Shown here piece after piece: positions 22,872 to 35,300 of a stretch of 64,000 bases of DNA. The translations under genes and the position numbers were made by a program. The notes under the pieces are model-generated. The model did no database searches. It was given only the letters and a program-made list of their open reading frames with translations, and was not told where the DNA came from. How positions within the stretch are numbered: the stretch's first letter is position 1; the number at the start of each line of letters is the position of its first letter. Source of the stretch: Antitrichia curtipendula (taxonomy: Eukaryota > Streptophyta > Bryopsida > Hypnales > Leucodontaceae); contig OX579637.1 of assembly GCA_951230915.1 (NCBI GenBank), forward strand, positions 25,482,001 through 25,546,000, in the 5' to 3' direction.

Positions 22872-23078
22872 CTGAACACCAAGTCATGAGCTGAACGGTT
22901 GGTTGTAAGAGGCTACGTATCTTACTCAGGTTGTCCGAGTTCGATTCCCATTGAATTCGTTCGAGCGGCTATAAGATATACATGGCTTGGTGTTACCCAG
23001 TGAACTTTGAAGGCAAGAAAGTTATAACAACCAACTAGTCTACTATCTGAAAATGTGACAAGTGCTTTACACATTCAA
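22872..23078 (+). mobile_element. tRNA-like (SINE-like) segment, copy 2
   Basis: This is the second copy of the segment at 20,911-21,115. Box B is closer to consensus here (AGTTCGATTCC, 22,938-22,948; one mismatch to GGTTCGANNCC). Box-A-like TGAGCTGAACGGTTGG begins 51 bp upstream at 22,887. Its distance from the unit start (231 bp) is nearly the same as in copy 1 (238 bp), so it was inherited with the unit, not inserted twice. Confidence 0.45.
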
Positions 23079-23462
23079 AAAACAAAAAGTGGTCTTACCC
23101 ACTACCAAATTTTTTGAACTTGCATTGTGTTTTTAAAATACAGTGAATTACACTGAAAGTGAATTAATTATTAAATGATGCCAACATAGAAAATATCACA
23201 AATATAATATAATTATAAATATATTATGTATTATTAATATTAAGTGCACTTGCTGTGCAAGTGACTACACCAAAAATATAGAAGTAGTTCCAATACAAAT
23301 CTATAAAATCCAATCATAATACAATCTACACCATCTACTCTACACATGTGCTATAGAATAATATAAAATTGTCTATGGCTATGCAATACCATTATCATGG
23401 ACACAAACTATAAATCTTAGCTTCAAATACTATTAAGCCTCTTCATAAAATCCCGTATTTGG

Positions 23463-25942
23463 TCAATTGGAATTGTATACAGTCAAATTTCCATTGATGA
23501 CATCAATTTGAGCCGCAAGAATTTTAAGGACACATTCTATTGTGTCCTTTTTGACCTTGGACTTCCATGCCATGATCAAAGAATTTGTGTCTTCCCATAC
23601 CGATTCTTGGGTCTCATTCACTTTCCAACGCAATCATTTGGCAGAATCCCAACCAGTGTAAAATTCTTGAACATTGTACCCTTGTGTCGCGGGCCGAAAG
23701 TACTGAATGAGGATACAATTCGGATGTTCCGGATTAGAGAAAGGATCAGATAAAGCTCAAGCAATCCATACAGGCTTCAAATCACCATCACCCGGTCGAA
23801 GGGCAACAAAAAAATCTTTCCCAACATCACGCCCTACATGGAAAGACGGCAACAGGCGATCACGATGTTGCCCTACAAAGACATCATCCTCAACAAATTC
23901 TTCACGAACTTTCCTGTGGTCATCAAGTTTGTTCTCCACAATTGCTTCAACTTGGGTGGAAGGCCAAAAGCCATCTTTCAACGCCTCAAACAGTTCAATA
24001 GGTTCCAACAAGCATGCTTATACTGCTCGCCAATAGAACACCAAGTGTTCGGAACATCTTCTATACTCGCCACTTCCATCTTCGTTGCACAAAGCCTCCC
24101 AATATTTGATGAATCCGGATATTCCTTTAGAAATGTCATCCACGCCTCGCATTGGGAGGTGGGCAATAGGCACTGGCTCCCTACGAGGCCATAGGCTTTG
24201 TCCTTCTGAGTCTTCTCGCCACAATTTGTTACCCCCTTCTTCTGGAAGCCAGTAACTATCCGTACAATACCTCTTGTACTTCATAATCGGAACACTAGCC
24301 AAGTTTAAATAGAACTTGAATTGTTGCGCCTTGGTGTGGCCAACAAGTGTTTTGTCCCCTTCCAAAATGAAGCCTTCTATAAAGGCTTTAAAATCTGGTA
24401 CCTCCTCAATCAAATGAGGAATTGTAGGAACAGAATCCACATCCATGAAGGACTTCATCAGAGCGGGAGTGGTTGGAAAACTTTCTTTCTTCAACTGCAT
24501 GCTCCATCTCCCAAACAAGGCATCGATGTCGTCATGCGTATGACCGACTAACATGAAACTCACATACACCTCCCAAAAGATCTTTGCAACAAGGAGGGAC
24601 CAGAATGCAAAGACATAACAAATTTTGTTGTCACCTGTGGCGTTGTCCATTTGTACGTTTAGAACTGGAGGAAGAGGAGTTGCTGCAATAGGAACTTCGG
24701 GTGCGGGCCGAAGTGACAACTTGCACATTTTAGCTTCCTTCAACACCGCTTCAAATAGAGGAGCAGAGCCTGATCCAACAAACAATTCCCTAGAAGAATA
24801 CTTCGGAGGGAGTTCTAGGTCTCACAAGAGCTTTGCTAAAGACCCCACCGTATAATTCGAGTCATGAAGGAAGATATCAAGACTGTAATGCTCATAACGT
24901 ACATCACCGTGTCCATGAGCAATCATTCCGATCACTGATACCGGCAACTTCGTCAGTCCATCAAGTTGCTTGCTCTTGTGGGAGAACATCGGAGATGCTG
25001 TTTTTGCATGATCCATTTTGTCATGCATGATGGTTAAGCATTCGTGAGGGTAGGCACTTGACCTATACCGGTTTGCATAATAATTATCTCGATGAGCCCG
25101 AGTATATGCATTATGTTTTTCCAGTAGATGATCCCATTTCCATTGTAATCCAATTGGAGTTGTCTTCCTCTGAGCATGAAATCTATCACAGTTAGCGCAC
25201 CGAGCAAAACTATCTCCCGGTTTTTTCACGCAATATTCAGGGAAGTTCAATTTTCATATTTTGCTGATATTTGAGGTGGAGACCTCTTTCAACCCAAACA
25301 CAGCATTTGCTGCGTTCACTTCCGGAAGTGTCTTTTTCCATGTGAAAGTGGCTGGCAAAACCTTAGAAACCACCTTCTCCCCAGAAGGAAGAGTATGTGT
25401 ACGATGCGGTATATGGTCAGCTGACTTCTCAAGTACACACTTCAACGTCACAGCATCTTGAAGCGTATGCTTCCTAGCCCTTTGTGTCCCCAAATTCCCA
25501 TGCGGTTGAGTTCGATCACCTCTAGCAGCATATGTTTGAAAATGATGGAAGGTGGATTCCGAGACGCATGCAATATGCCTCCACGCTACCATACAAACAT
25601 CAATCCCTTCCAGAGTGACCACCCTCTTTCCCTGAGCATCACGGTGGACGTCCAACTTCATGTGGTAACGAAACTCGAACGTTGTCTTGTAGTACATACG
25701 TTCACGCAAAGCTTGAATCTTCTCTCTAGGAAAAAGGTTGGACACAATTGCTCAGACAGTACACCTTGCAAATACAGAATTAATCGATTCTTGAGTGAGT
25801 ATATCGTTGGCCCTCAAAGAAGATTGAGGGGCCGGAGGATTCCTCACAACACTTGTGTATGGTCTTGCAGTGGACAAAGATGGTCGTGAAGGCCCTGCTT
25901 GTTGACGATTATACTCGTCTCTAATGTCATGATCCTTTAGCC
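23463..25942 (-). pseudogene. DUF7869-like transposon protein, N-truncated, six premature stops
   Basis: A single reading frame of ~826 codons runs from the satellite junction at 25,942 to a stop at 23,463-23,465 with no frameshift. Premature stops lie at 25,752, 25,254, 24,822, 24,018, 23,757 and 23,634 (lowest base of each codon; five TGA, one TAA). In order the protein shows a Ser/Pro-rich leader, FPREKIQALRERMYYKTTFE, IDVCMVAWRHIACVSESTFH, a Cys pair FARCANCDRF, MHDKMDHAKTASP, the motif QMDNATGDNK (24,624-24,653) and GHTHDDIDALFGRWSM (about 24,500-24,548). The aspartates of the last three motifs resemble a DDE/RNase H-like catalytic triad. The order matches proteins annotated DUF7869, which I believe are transposon-encoded. 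A role as transposase is inference. Copy 1 has Arg at the 23,757 stop, consistent with decay from a once intact gene. The N-terminus is physically lost. Confidence 0.72.
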
Positions 25943-27905
25943 GTCACTTTTAAGGTGGAATTCTATGACATTTGATGTGGGCCGCCACTAAACAACAGGA
26001 CCGGCTTAGCTTCTATTTTTTCCTTTATTCACGTGTGGGTGGATTCAATGCTACGACCAAATTAAATATTTTCATGCATTCAAATACTTGAGGGTGATAA
26101 CAACTTACACAACATTTGTCAAGTCATTTTTAAAGTGGAATTCTATGACATTTGATGTAGGCTGCCACTAAACTACAGGTCCAGTTTAATTCCCATTTTA
26201 TTATTATTCACGTGAGGGTGGATAAATGCTATACACAAATTAAATATTTTCGTGCACTCTAATACTTGAGGGTGTTTACAACTTACACAACTTTCTCAAG
26301 TCAATATCAAAATCAAATTCGATGACATTTGATGTGGGCCGCCACTTAACTACAGATCCAATTTAATTCACATTTTTTTATTAACCCCGTGAGGGTGGAT
26401 TCAATGCTACACAGAAATTAAATATTTTTGTGCATTCTAATATTTGAGGGTGTTTATAGCTTACACAACTTTCGTCATGTCACTTTCAAAGTGGAGTTCT
26501 ATGAGATTAGATGTGGGACACCACTAAACTACAGGCCGATTAATTTAGATTCTCTTATTATTCACGCGTGGGTAGATTATATGCAACACAAAAATTAAAT
26601 ATTCTCATGCATTCGAATACTAGAGGTTGTTTACAACTTACAAAACTTTCTTCAAGTCAGTTTCAAAGTGGAATTCTATAACATTAGATGTGGGATGCCA
26701 CTAAACTACAGGTCCGTTTTAATTCCCATTTCTTTCTTATTCACGTGTGGGTGGATTGATTGCTACTCACAAATTAATTATTCTCAAGCTTATTAATAAT
26801 TGAAGGTGTTTACGACTTCTACAACTTTCTTCAAGTCACTTTCAAAGTGGAATTCTACGACATTACATACGGGCTATCACTAAAGTACAGGTGCGGTTTA
26901 ATTCAGATCCTTTTATTATTCACTTGAGGGTGGATTCAGTGCTACGCACAAATTAGATATTTACGTGCATTCTAATACTTGAAGGTGTTTAAAACTTACA
27001 TGATTTTCTTCAAGTCACTTTCGAAGTGGAATTCTATGACACTAAATGTGGGAGGCTACTAGACTACAGGTCGATTAATTTAGATTCTCTTATTATTCAC
27101 GTGTGGATGGATTATATGCTACACAAAAATTAAATATTCTCGTGCATTTGAATACTTGAGGTTGTTTACACCTTATACAACTTTCTTCAAAATAGTTTCA
27201 AAGTGAAATTCTATAACATTAGATGTGGGACGCCACTAAACTACAGGTCCGTTTTAATTTCCCATTTCTTTCTTATTCACGTGTGGGTGGATTGATTGCT
27301 ACTCACAAATTAATTATTCTCAAGCATATTAATAATTGAAGGTGTTTACGACTTCTACAACTTTCTTCATGTTATTTTCAAAGTGGAATTCTATAACATT
27401 AGATGTGAGAGGCAACGAAACTACAGGTCCAACTTAATTCCAATTCTTTTATTACTCACGTGAGGGTGGATCCAAAGGTATACAATAATTAAATATTCTC
27501 TTGCATTCTAATACTTGAGGATGTTTACAACTTTTACAACTTTCTTCAAGTCACTTTCAAAGTGGAATTCTATGACATAAGATGTGGGAGGCCACTAAAC
27601 TACAGCTGCAGTTTAATTTCGATTCTTTAATTATTCACGTGAGGGTGGATTCAATGCTACGCACAACTTAAATATTTTTGTGCATTCTAATACTAGAGGG
27701 TGTTAACAACTCTTACAACTTTCTTCAAGTCACTTTCAAAGTGGAATTCTATGACATTAGATGTGGAGGCCACGAAACTACAGATTCAGTTTAATTCCGA
27801 TTCTTTTATTTTTCACGTGAGGGTGGATTCAATGCTACGCACAACTTAAATATTTTTGTGCATTCTAATACTTGAGGGTGTTTACAACTCTAACAACTTT
27901 CTTCA
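25943..27905. repeat. Divergent left edge of the satellite array
   Basis: The first eleven monomers differ strongly from the interior and vary between 177 and 180 bp (GTCAC-type landmarks at 25,943, 26,123, 26,300, 26,479, 26,656, 26,835, 27,014, about 27,191, 27,371, 27,550, 27,729, 27,906). TCACGTGA is often altered (CACGTGTG, CACGCGTG, CACTTGAG). Two blocks 535 bp (three monomers) apart, from 26,479 and 27,014, share GGCCGATTAATTTAGATTCT-type variants, so an old trimer duplication is preserved. The first monomer starts at position ~96 of the unit. Such divergence is expected at array edges where homogenisation by unequal exchange is weak. Confidence 0.88.
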
Positions 27906-28100
27906 AGTCATTTTCAAAGTGGAATTCTATGACATTAGATGTGGAGGCCACGAAACTACAGGTTCAGTTTAATTCCGATTCTTTTATTTTTCACGTGAGG
28001 GTGGATTCAATGCTACGCCCAAATTAAATATTTTTGTGCATTCTAATACTTGAGGGTGTTTACAACTCTAACAACTTTCTTCAAGTCATTTCCAAAGTGG

Positions 28101-31100
28101 AATTCTATGATAACAGATGTGGAGGCCGCGAAACCGCAGGTTCAATTTAATTCCGATCCTTTCATTATTCACGTGAGGGTGAATTCAATGCTACGCCCAA
28201 ATTAAATATTTTTGTGCATTCTAATACTTGAGGGTGTTTACAACTCTAACAACTTTCTTCAAGTCATTTTCAAAGTGGAATTCTATGACATTAGATGTGG
28301 AGGCCACGAAACTACAGGTTCAGTTTAATTCCGATTCTTTTATTTTTCACGTGAGGGTGGATTCAATGCTACGCACAACTTAAATATTTTTGTGCGTTCT
28401 AATACTTGAGGGTGTTTACAACTTTTACAACTTTCTTCAAGTCACTTTCAAAGTGGAATTCTATGACATTAGATGTGGAGGCCACGAAACTACAGGTTCA
28501 GTTTAATTCCGATTCTTTTATTTTTCACGTGAGGGTGGATTTAATGCTACGCACAACTTAAATATTTTTGTGCATTCTAATACTTGAGGGTGTTTACAAC
28601 TTTTACAACTTTCTTCAAGTCACTTTCAAAGTGGATTTCTATGACATTAGATGTGGAGGCCACGAAACTACAGGTTCAGATTAATTCCGATTCTTTCATT
28701 ATTCACGTGAGGGTGGATTGACTGCTACACACAAATTAAATATTGTCAAGCATATTTATACTTGAGGGTGTTTTTAGCTTTTGCAACTTTCTACAAGTCA
28801 CTTTCAAAGTGGAATTCTATGACATTAGTTGTGGAGGCCACGAAACTACAGGTTCAGTTCAATTCTGATTCTTTCATTATTCACGTGAGGATGGATTCAA
28901 TGATACGCACAACTTAAATATTTTTGTGCGTTCTAATACTTGAGGGTGTTTACAACTTTTACAACTTTCTACAAGTCACTTTCAAAGTGGAATTCTATGA
29001 CATTAGATGTGGAGGCCACGAAACTACAGGTTCAGTTCAATTCTGATTCTTTCATTATTCACGTGAGGATGGATTCAATGATACGCACAACTTAAATATT
29101 TTTGTGCATTCTAATACTTGAGGGTGTTTACAACTCTTACAACTTTCTACAAGTCACTTTCAAAGTGGAATTCTATGACATTAGATGCGGAGGCCACGAA
29201 ACTACAGGTTCAGTTTAAATCCGATTCTTTTATTATTCACGTGAGGGTGGATTCAATCCTACGCACAACTTAAATATTTTTGTGCATTCTAATACTTGAG
29301 GGTGTTTACAACTCTTACAACTTTCTTCAAGTCACTTTCAAAGTGGAATTCTATGACATTAGATGTGGAGGCCACGAAACTACAGATTCAGTTTAATTCC
29401 GATTCTTTTATTATTCACGTGAGGGTGGACTCAATGCTACGCACAACTTAAATATTTTTGTGCATTCTAATACTTGAGGGTGTTTACAACTCTTACAACT
29501 TTCTTCAAGTCACTTCCAAAGTGGAATTCTATGACATTAGATGTGGAGGCCACGAAACTACAGGTTCAGTTTAATTCCGATTCTTTTATTATTCACGTGA
29601 GGGTGGATTGAATGCTACACACAAATTAAATATTCTCAAGCATATTTATACTTGAGGGTGTTTTTAGCTTTTGCAACTTTCTACAAGTCACTTTCAAAGT
29701 GGAATTCTATGACATTAGTTGTGGATGCCACGAAACTACAGGTTCAGTTTAATTCCGATTCTTTTATTTTTCACGTGAGGGTGGATTCAATGCTACGCAC
29801 AACTTAAATATTTTTGTGCATTCTAATACTTGAGGGTGTTTACAACTCTAACAACTTTCTTCAAGTCATTTCCAAAGTGGAATTCTATGATAACAGATGT
29901 GGAGGCCGCGAAACCGCAGGTTCAATTTAATTCCGATCCTTTCATTATTCACGTGAGGGTGAATTCAATGCTACGCCCAAATTAAATATTTTTGTGCATT
30001 CTAATACTTGAGGGTGTTTACAACTCTAACAACTTTCTTCAAGTCATTTTCAAAGTGGAATTCTATGACATTAGATGTGGAGGCCACGAAACTACAGGTT
30101 CAGTTTAATTCCGATTCTTTTATTTTTCACGTGAGGGTGGATTCAATGCTACGCACAACTTAAATATTTTTGTGCGTTCTAATACTTGAGGGTGTTTACA
30201 ACTTTTACAACTTTCTTCAAGTCACTTTCAAAGTGGAATTCTATGACATTAGATGTGGAGGCCACGAAACTACAGGTTCAGTTTAATTCCGATTCTTTTA
30301 TTTTTCACGTGAGGGTGGATTTAATGCTACGCACAACTTAAATATTTTTGTGCATTCTAATACTTGAGGGTGTTTACAACTTTTACAACTTTCTTCAAGT
30401 CACTTTCAAAGTGGATTTCTATGACATTAGATGTGGAGGCCACGAAACTACAGGTTCAGATTAATTCCGATTCTTTCATTATTCACGTGAGGGTGGATTG
30501 ACTGCTACACACAAATTAAATATTGTCAAGCATATTTATACTTGAGGGTGTTTTTAGCTTTTGCAACTTTCTACAAGTCACTTTCAAAGTGGAATTCTAT
30601 GACATTAGTTGTGGAGGCCACGAAACTACAGGTTCAGTTCAATTCTGATTCTTTCATTATTCACGTGAGGATGGATTCAATGATACGCACAACTTAAATA
30701 TTTTTGTGCGTTCTAATACTTGAGGGTGTTTACAACTTTTACAACTTTCTACAAGTCACTTTCAAAGTGGAATTCTATGATAACAGATGTGGAGGCCGCG
30801 AAACCGCAGGTTCAATTTAATTCCGATCCTTTCATTATTCACGTGAGGGTGAATTCAATGCTACGCCCAAATTAAATATTTTTGTGCATTCTAATACTTG
30901 AGGGTGGTTACAACTCTTACAACTTTCTACAAGTCACTTTCAAAGTGGAATTCTATGACATTAGATGTGGAGGCCACGAAACTACAGATTCAGTTTAATT
31001 CCGATTCTTTTATTATTCACGTGAGGGTGGACTCAATGCTACGCACAACTTAAATATTTTTGTGCATTCTAATACTTGAGGGTGTTTACAACTCTTACAA

Positions 31101-32381
31101 CTTTCTTCAAGTCACTTCCAAAGTGGAATTCTATGACATTAGATGTGGAGGCCACGAAACTACAGGTTCAGTTTAATTCCGATTCTTTTATTATTCACGT
31201 GAGGGTGGATTGAATGCTACACACAAATTAAATATTCTCAAGCATATTTATACTTGAGGGTGTTTTTAGCTTTTGCAACTTTCTACAAGTCACTTTCAAA
31301 GTGGAATTCTATGACATTAGTTGTGGATGCCACGAAACTACAGGTTCAGTTTAATTCCGATTCTTTTATTTTTCACGTGAGGGTGGATTCAATGCTACGC
31401 ACAACTTAAATATTTTTGTGCATTCTAATACTTGAGGGTGTTTACAACTCTAACAACTTTCTTCAAGTCATTTCCAAAGTGGAATTCTATGATAACAGAT
31501 GTGGAGGCCGCGAAACCGCAGGTTCAATTTAATTCCGATCCTTTCATTATTCACGTGAGGGTGAATTCAATGCTACGCCCAAATTAAATATTTTTGTGCA
31601 TTCTAATACTTGAGGGTGTTTACAACTCTAACAACTTTCTTCAAGTCATTTTCAAAGTGGAATTCTATGACATTAGATGTGGAGGCCACGAAACTACAGG
31701 TTCAGTTTAATTCCGATTCTTTTATTTTTCACGTGAGGGTGGATTCAATGCTACGCACAACTTAAATATTTTTGTGCGTTCTAATACTTGAGGGTGTTTA
31801 CAACTTTTACAACTTTCTTCAAGTCACTTTCAAAGTGGAATTCTATGACATTAGATGTGGAGGCCACGAAACTACAGGTTCAGTTTAATTCCGATTCTTT
31901 TATTTTTCACGTGAGGGTGGATTTAATGCTACGCACAACTTAAATATTTTTGTGCATTCTAATACTTGAGGGTGTTTACAACTTTTACAACTTTCTTCAA
32001 GTCACTTTCAAAGTGGATTTCTATGACATTAGATGTGGAGGCCACGAAACTACAGGTTCAGATTAATTCCGATTCTTTCATTATTCACGTGAGGGTGGAT
32101 TGACTGCTACACACAAATTAAATATTGTCAAGCATATTTATACTTGAGGGTGTTTTTAGCTTTTGCAACTTTCTACAAGTCACTTTCAAAGTGGAATTCT
32201 ATGACATTAGTTGTGGAGGCCACGAAACTACAGGTTCAGTTCAATTCTGATTCTTTCATTATTCACGTGAGGATGGATTCAATGATACGCACAACTTAAA
32301 TATTTTTGTGCGTTCTAATACTTGAGGGTGTTTACAACTTTTACAACTTTCTACAAGTCACTTTCAAAGTGGAATTCTATG
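28101..32381. repeat. Higher-order repeat: ~900-bp block three times
   Basis: Blocks starting at 28,101, 29,881 and 31,483 carry the same series of variants: ATAACAGATG with GCCGCGAAACCGCAGG, then TGTGCGTTC, then GTGGATTTC, then GATTGACTGCTACAC with TATTGTCAAGC. Offsets are 1,780 bp (10 monomers) and 1,602 bp (9 monomers). A partial fourth copy begins at 32,991, 25 monomers after 28,541. Blocks look nearly identical by eye, while adjacent monomers differ, which is the definition of higher-order repetition. Confidence 0.85.
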
Positions 32382-35300
32382 ACATTAGATGTGGAGGCCA
32401 CGAAACTACAGGTTCCGTTCAATTCTGATTCTTTCATTATTCACGTGAGGATGGATTCAATGATACGCACAACTTAAATATTTTTGTGCATTCTAATACT
32501 TGAGGGTGTTTACAACTCTTACAACTTTCTACAAGTCACTTTCAAAGTGGAATTCTATGACATTAGATGCGGAGGCCACGAAACTACAGGTTCAGTTTAA
32601 TTCCGATTCTTTTATTATTCACGTGAGGGTGGATTGAATGCTACACACAAATTAAATATTCTCAAGCATATTTATACTTGAGGGTGTTTTTAGCTTTTGT
32701 AACTTTCTACAAGTCACTTTCAAAGTGGAATTCTATGACATTAGTTGTGGATGCCACGAAACTACAGGTTCAGTTTAATTCCGATTCTTTCATTTTTCAC
32801 GTGAGGGTGGATTCAATGCTACGCACAACTTAAATATTTTTGTGCATTCTAATACTTGAGGGTGTTTACAACTTTTACAACTTTCTTCAAGTCATTTCCA
32901 AAGTGGAATTCTATGATAACAGATGTGGAGGCCGCGAAACCGCAGGTTCAATTTAATTCCGATCCTTTCATTATTCACGTGAGGGTGGATTTAATGCTAC
33001 GCACAACTTAAATATTTTTGTGCATTCTAATACTTGAGGGTGTTTACAACTTTTACAACTTTCTTCAAGTCACTTTCAAAGTGGATTTCTATGACATTAG
33101 ATGTGGAGGCCACGAAACTACAGGTTCAGATTAATTCCGATTCTTTCATTATTCACGTGAGGGTGGATTGACTGCTACACACAAATTAAATATTGTCAAG
33201 CATATTTATACTTGAGGGTGTTTTTAGCTTTTGCAACTTTCTACAAGTCACTTTCAAAGTGGAATTCTATGACATTAGTTGTGGAGGCCACGAAACTACA
33301 GGTTCAGTTCAATTCTGATTCTTTCATTATTCACGTGAGGATGGATTCAATGATACGCACAACTTAAATATTTTTGTGCGTTCTAATACTTGAGGGTGTT
33401 TACAACTTTTACAACTTTCTACAAGTCACTTTCAAAGTGGAATTCTATGACATTAGATGTGGAGGCCACGAAACTACAGGTTCAGTTCAATTCTGATTCT
33501 TTCATTATTCACGTGAGGATGGATTCAATGATACGCACAACTTAAATATTTTTGTGCATTCTAATACTTGAGGGTGTTTACAACTCTTACAACTTTCTAC
33601 AAGTCACTTTCAAAGTGGAATTCTATGACATTAGATGCGGAGGCCACGAAACTACAGGTTCAGTTTAAATCCGATTCTTTTATTATTCACGTGAGGGTGG
33701 ATTCAATCCTACGCACAACTTAAATATTTTTGTGCATTCTAATACTTGAGGGTGTTTATAACTCTTACAACTTTCTTCAAGTCACTTTCAAAGTGGAATT
33801 CTCTGACATTAGATGTGGAGGCCACGAAACTACAGGTTCAGTTTAATTCCGATTCTTTCATTATTCACGTGAGGGTGGATTCAATGCTATACACAAATTA
33901 AATATTCTCAAGCATATTTATACTTGAGGGTGTTTTTAGCTTTTGCAACTTTCTACAAGTCACTTTCAAAGTGGAATTCTATGACATTAGATGTGGAGGC
34001 CACGAAACAACAGGTTCAGTTTAATTCCGATTCTTTCATTTTTCACGTGAGGGTGGATTCAATGCTACGCACAACTTAAATATTTTTGTGCATTCTAATA
34101 CTTGAGGGTGGTTACAACTCTTACAACTATCTTCAAGTCACTTTCAAAGTGAAATTCTATGACATTAGATGTGGATGCCACGAAACTACAGGTTCAGTTT
34201 AATTCCGATTCTTTCATTATTCACGTGAGGGTGAATTCAATGCTACGCCCAAATTAATTATTTTTGTGCATTCTAATACTTGAGGGTGTTTTCAACTCTT
34301 ACAACTGTCTTCAAGTCATTTCCAAAGTGGAATTCTATGATAATAGATGTGGAGGCCATGAAACTCCAGGTTCAGTTTAATTCCGATTCTTTCATTATTC
34401 ACGTGAGGGTGGATTCAATGCTATACACAAATTAAATATTCTCAAGCATATTTATACTTGAGGGTGTTTTTAGCTTTTGCAACTTTCTACAAGTCACTTT
34501 CAAAGTGGAATTCTATGACATTAGATGTGGAGGCCACGAAACAACAGGTTCAGTTTAATTCCGATTCTTTCATTTTTCACGTGAGGGTGGATTCAATGCT
34601 ACGCACAACTTAAATATTTTTGTGCATTCTAATACTTGAGGGTGTTTACAACTTTTACAACTTTCTTCAAGTCATTTCCAATGTGGAATTCTATGATAAC
34701 AGATGTGGAGGCCGCGAAACCGCAGGTTCAATTTAATTCCGATCCTTTCATTATTCACGTGAGGGTGAATTCAATGCTACGCCCAAATTAAATATTTTTG
34801 TGCATTCTAATACTTGAGGGTGGTTACAACTCTTACAACTTTCTACAAGTCACTTTCAAAGTGGAATTCTATGACATTAGATGTGGAGGCCACGAAACTA
34901 CAGGTTCAGTTTAATTCCGATTCTTTTATTATTCACGTGAGGGTGGATTCAATGCTACGCACAAATTAAATATTTTTGTGCATTCTAATACTTGAGGGTG
35001 TTTATAACTCTTACAACTTTCTTCAAGTCACTTTCAAAGTGGAATTCTCTGACATTAGATGTGGAGGCCACGAAACTACAGGTTCAGTTTAATTCCGATT
35101 CTTTCATTATTCACGTGAGGGTGGATTCAATGCTATACACGAATTAAATATTCTCAAGCATATTTATACTTGAGGGTGTTTTTAGCTTTTGCGACTATCT
35201 ACAAGTCACTTTCAAAGTGGAATTCTATGACATTAGATGTGGAGGCCACGAAACTACAGGTTCAGTTTAATTCCGATTCTTTCATTTTTTACGTGAGGGT

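Larger units (their letters stand above)
22641..25942 (-). mobile_element. DUF7869-like element, copy 2 (cut by satellite)
   Basis: The unit starts at AACATCATATTC (22,641), then the conserved hairpin, the tRNA-like segment, AT-rich spacer (23,080-23,460) and the long minus-strand gene. It stops at 25,942 where satellite DNA begins, with the gene's reading frame still open. The second terminus of the element is therefore missing, so terminal inverted repeats cannot be tested here. Length retained is 3.3 kb. Confidence 0.65.

Noticed and set aside
23463..25942. In-frame TGA/TAA codons that U-to-C RNA editing could restore to CGA/CAA, as in hornwort or fern organelles
   Set aside because: Nothing here is organellar, the sister copy carries different stops plus a frameshift, and decay of a silenced transposon explains all of it more simply.
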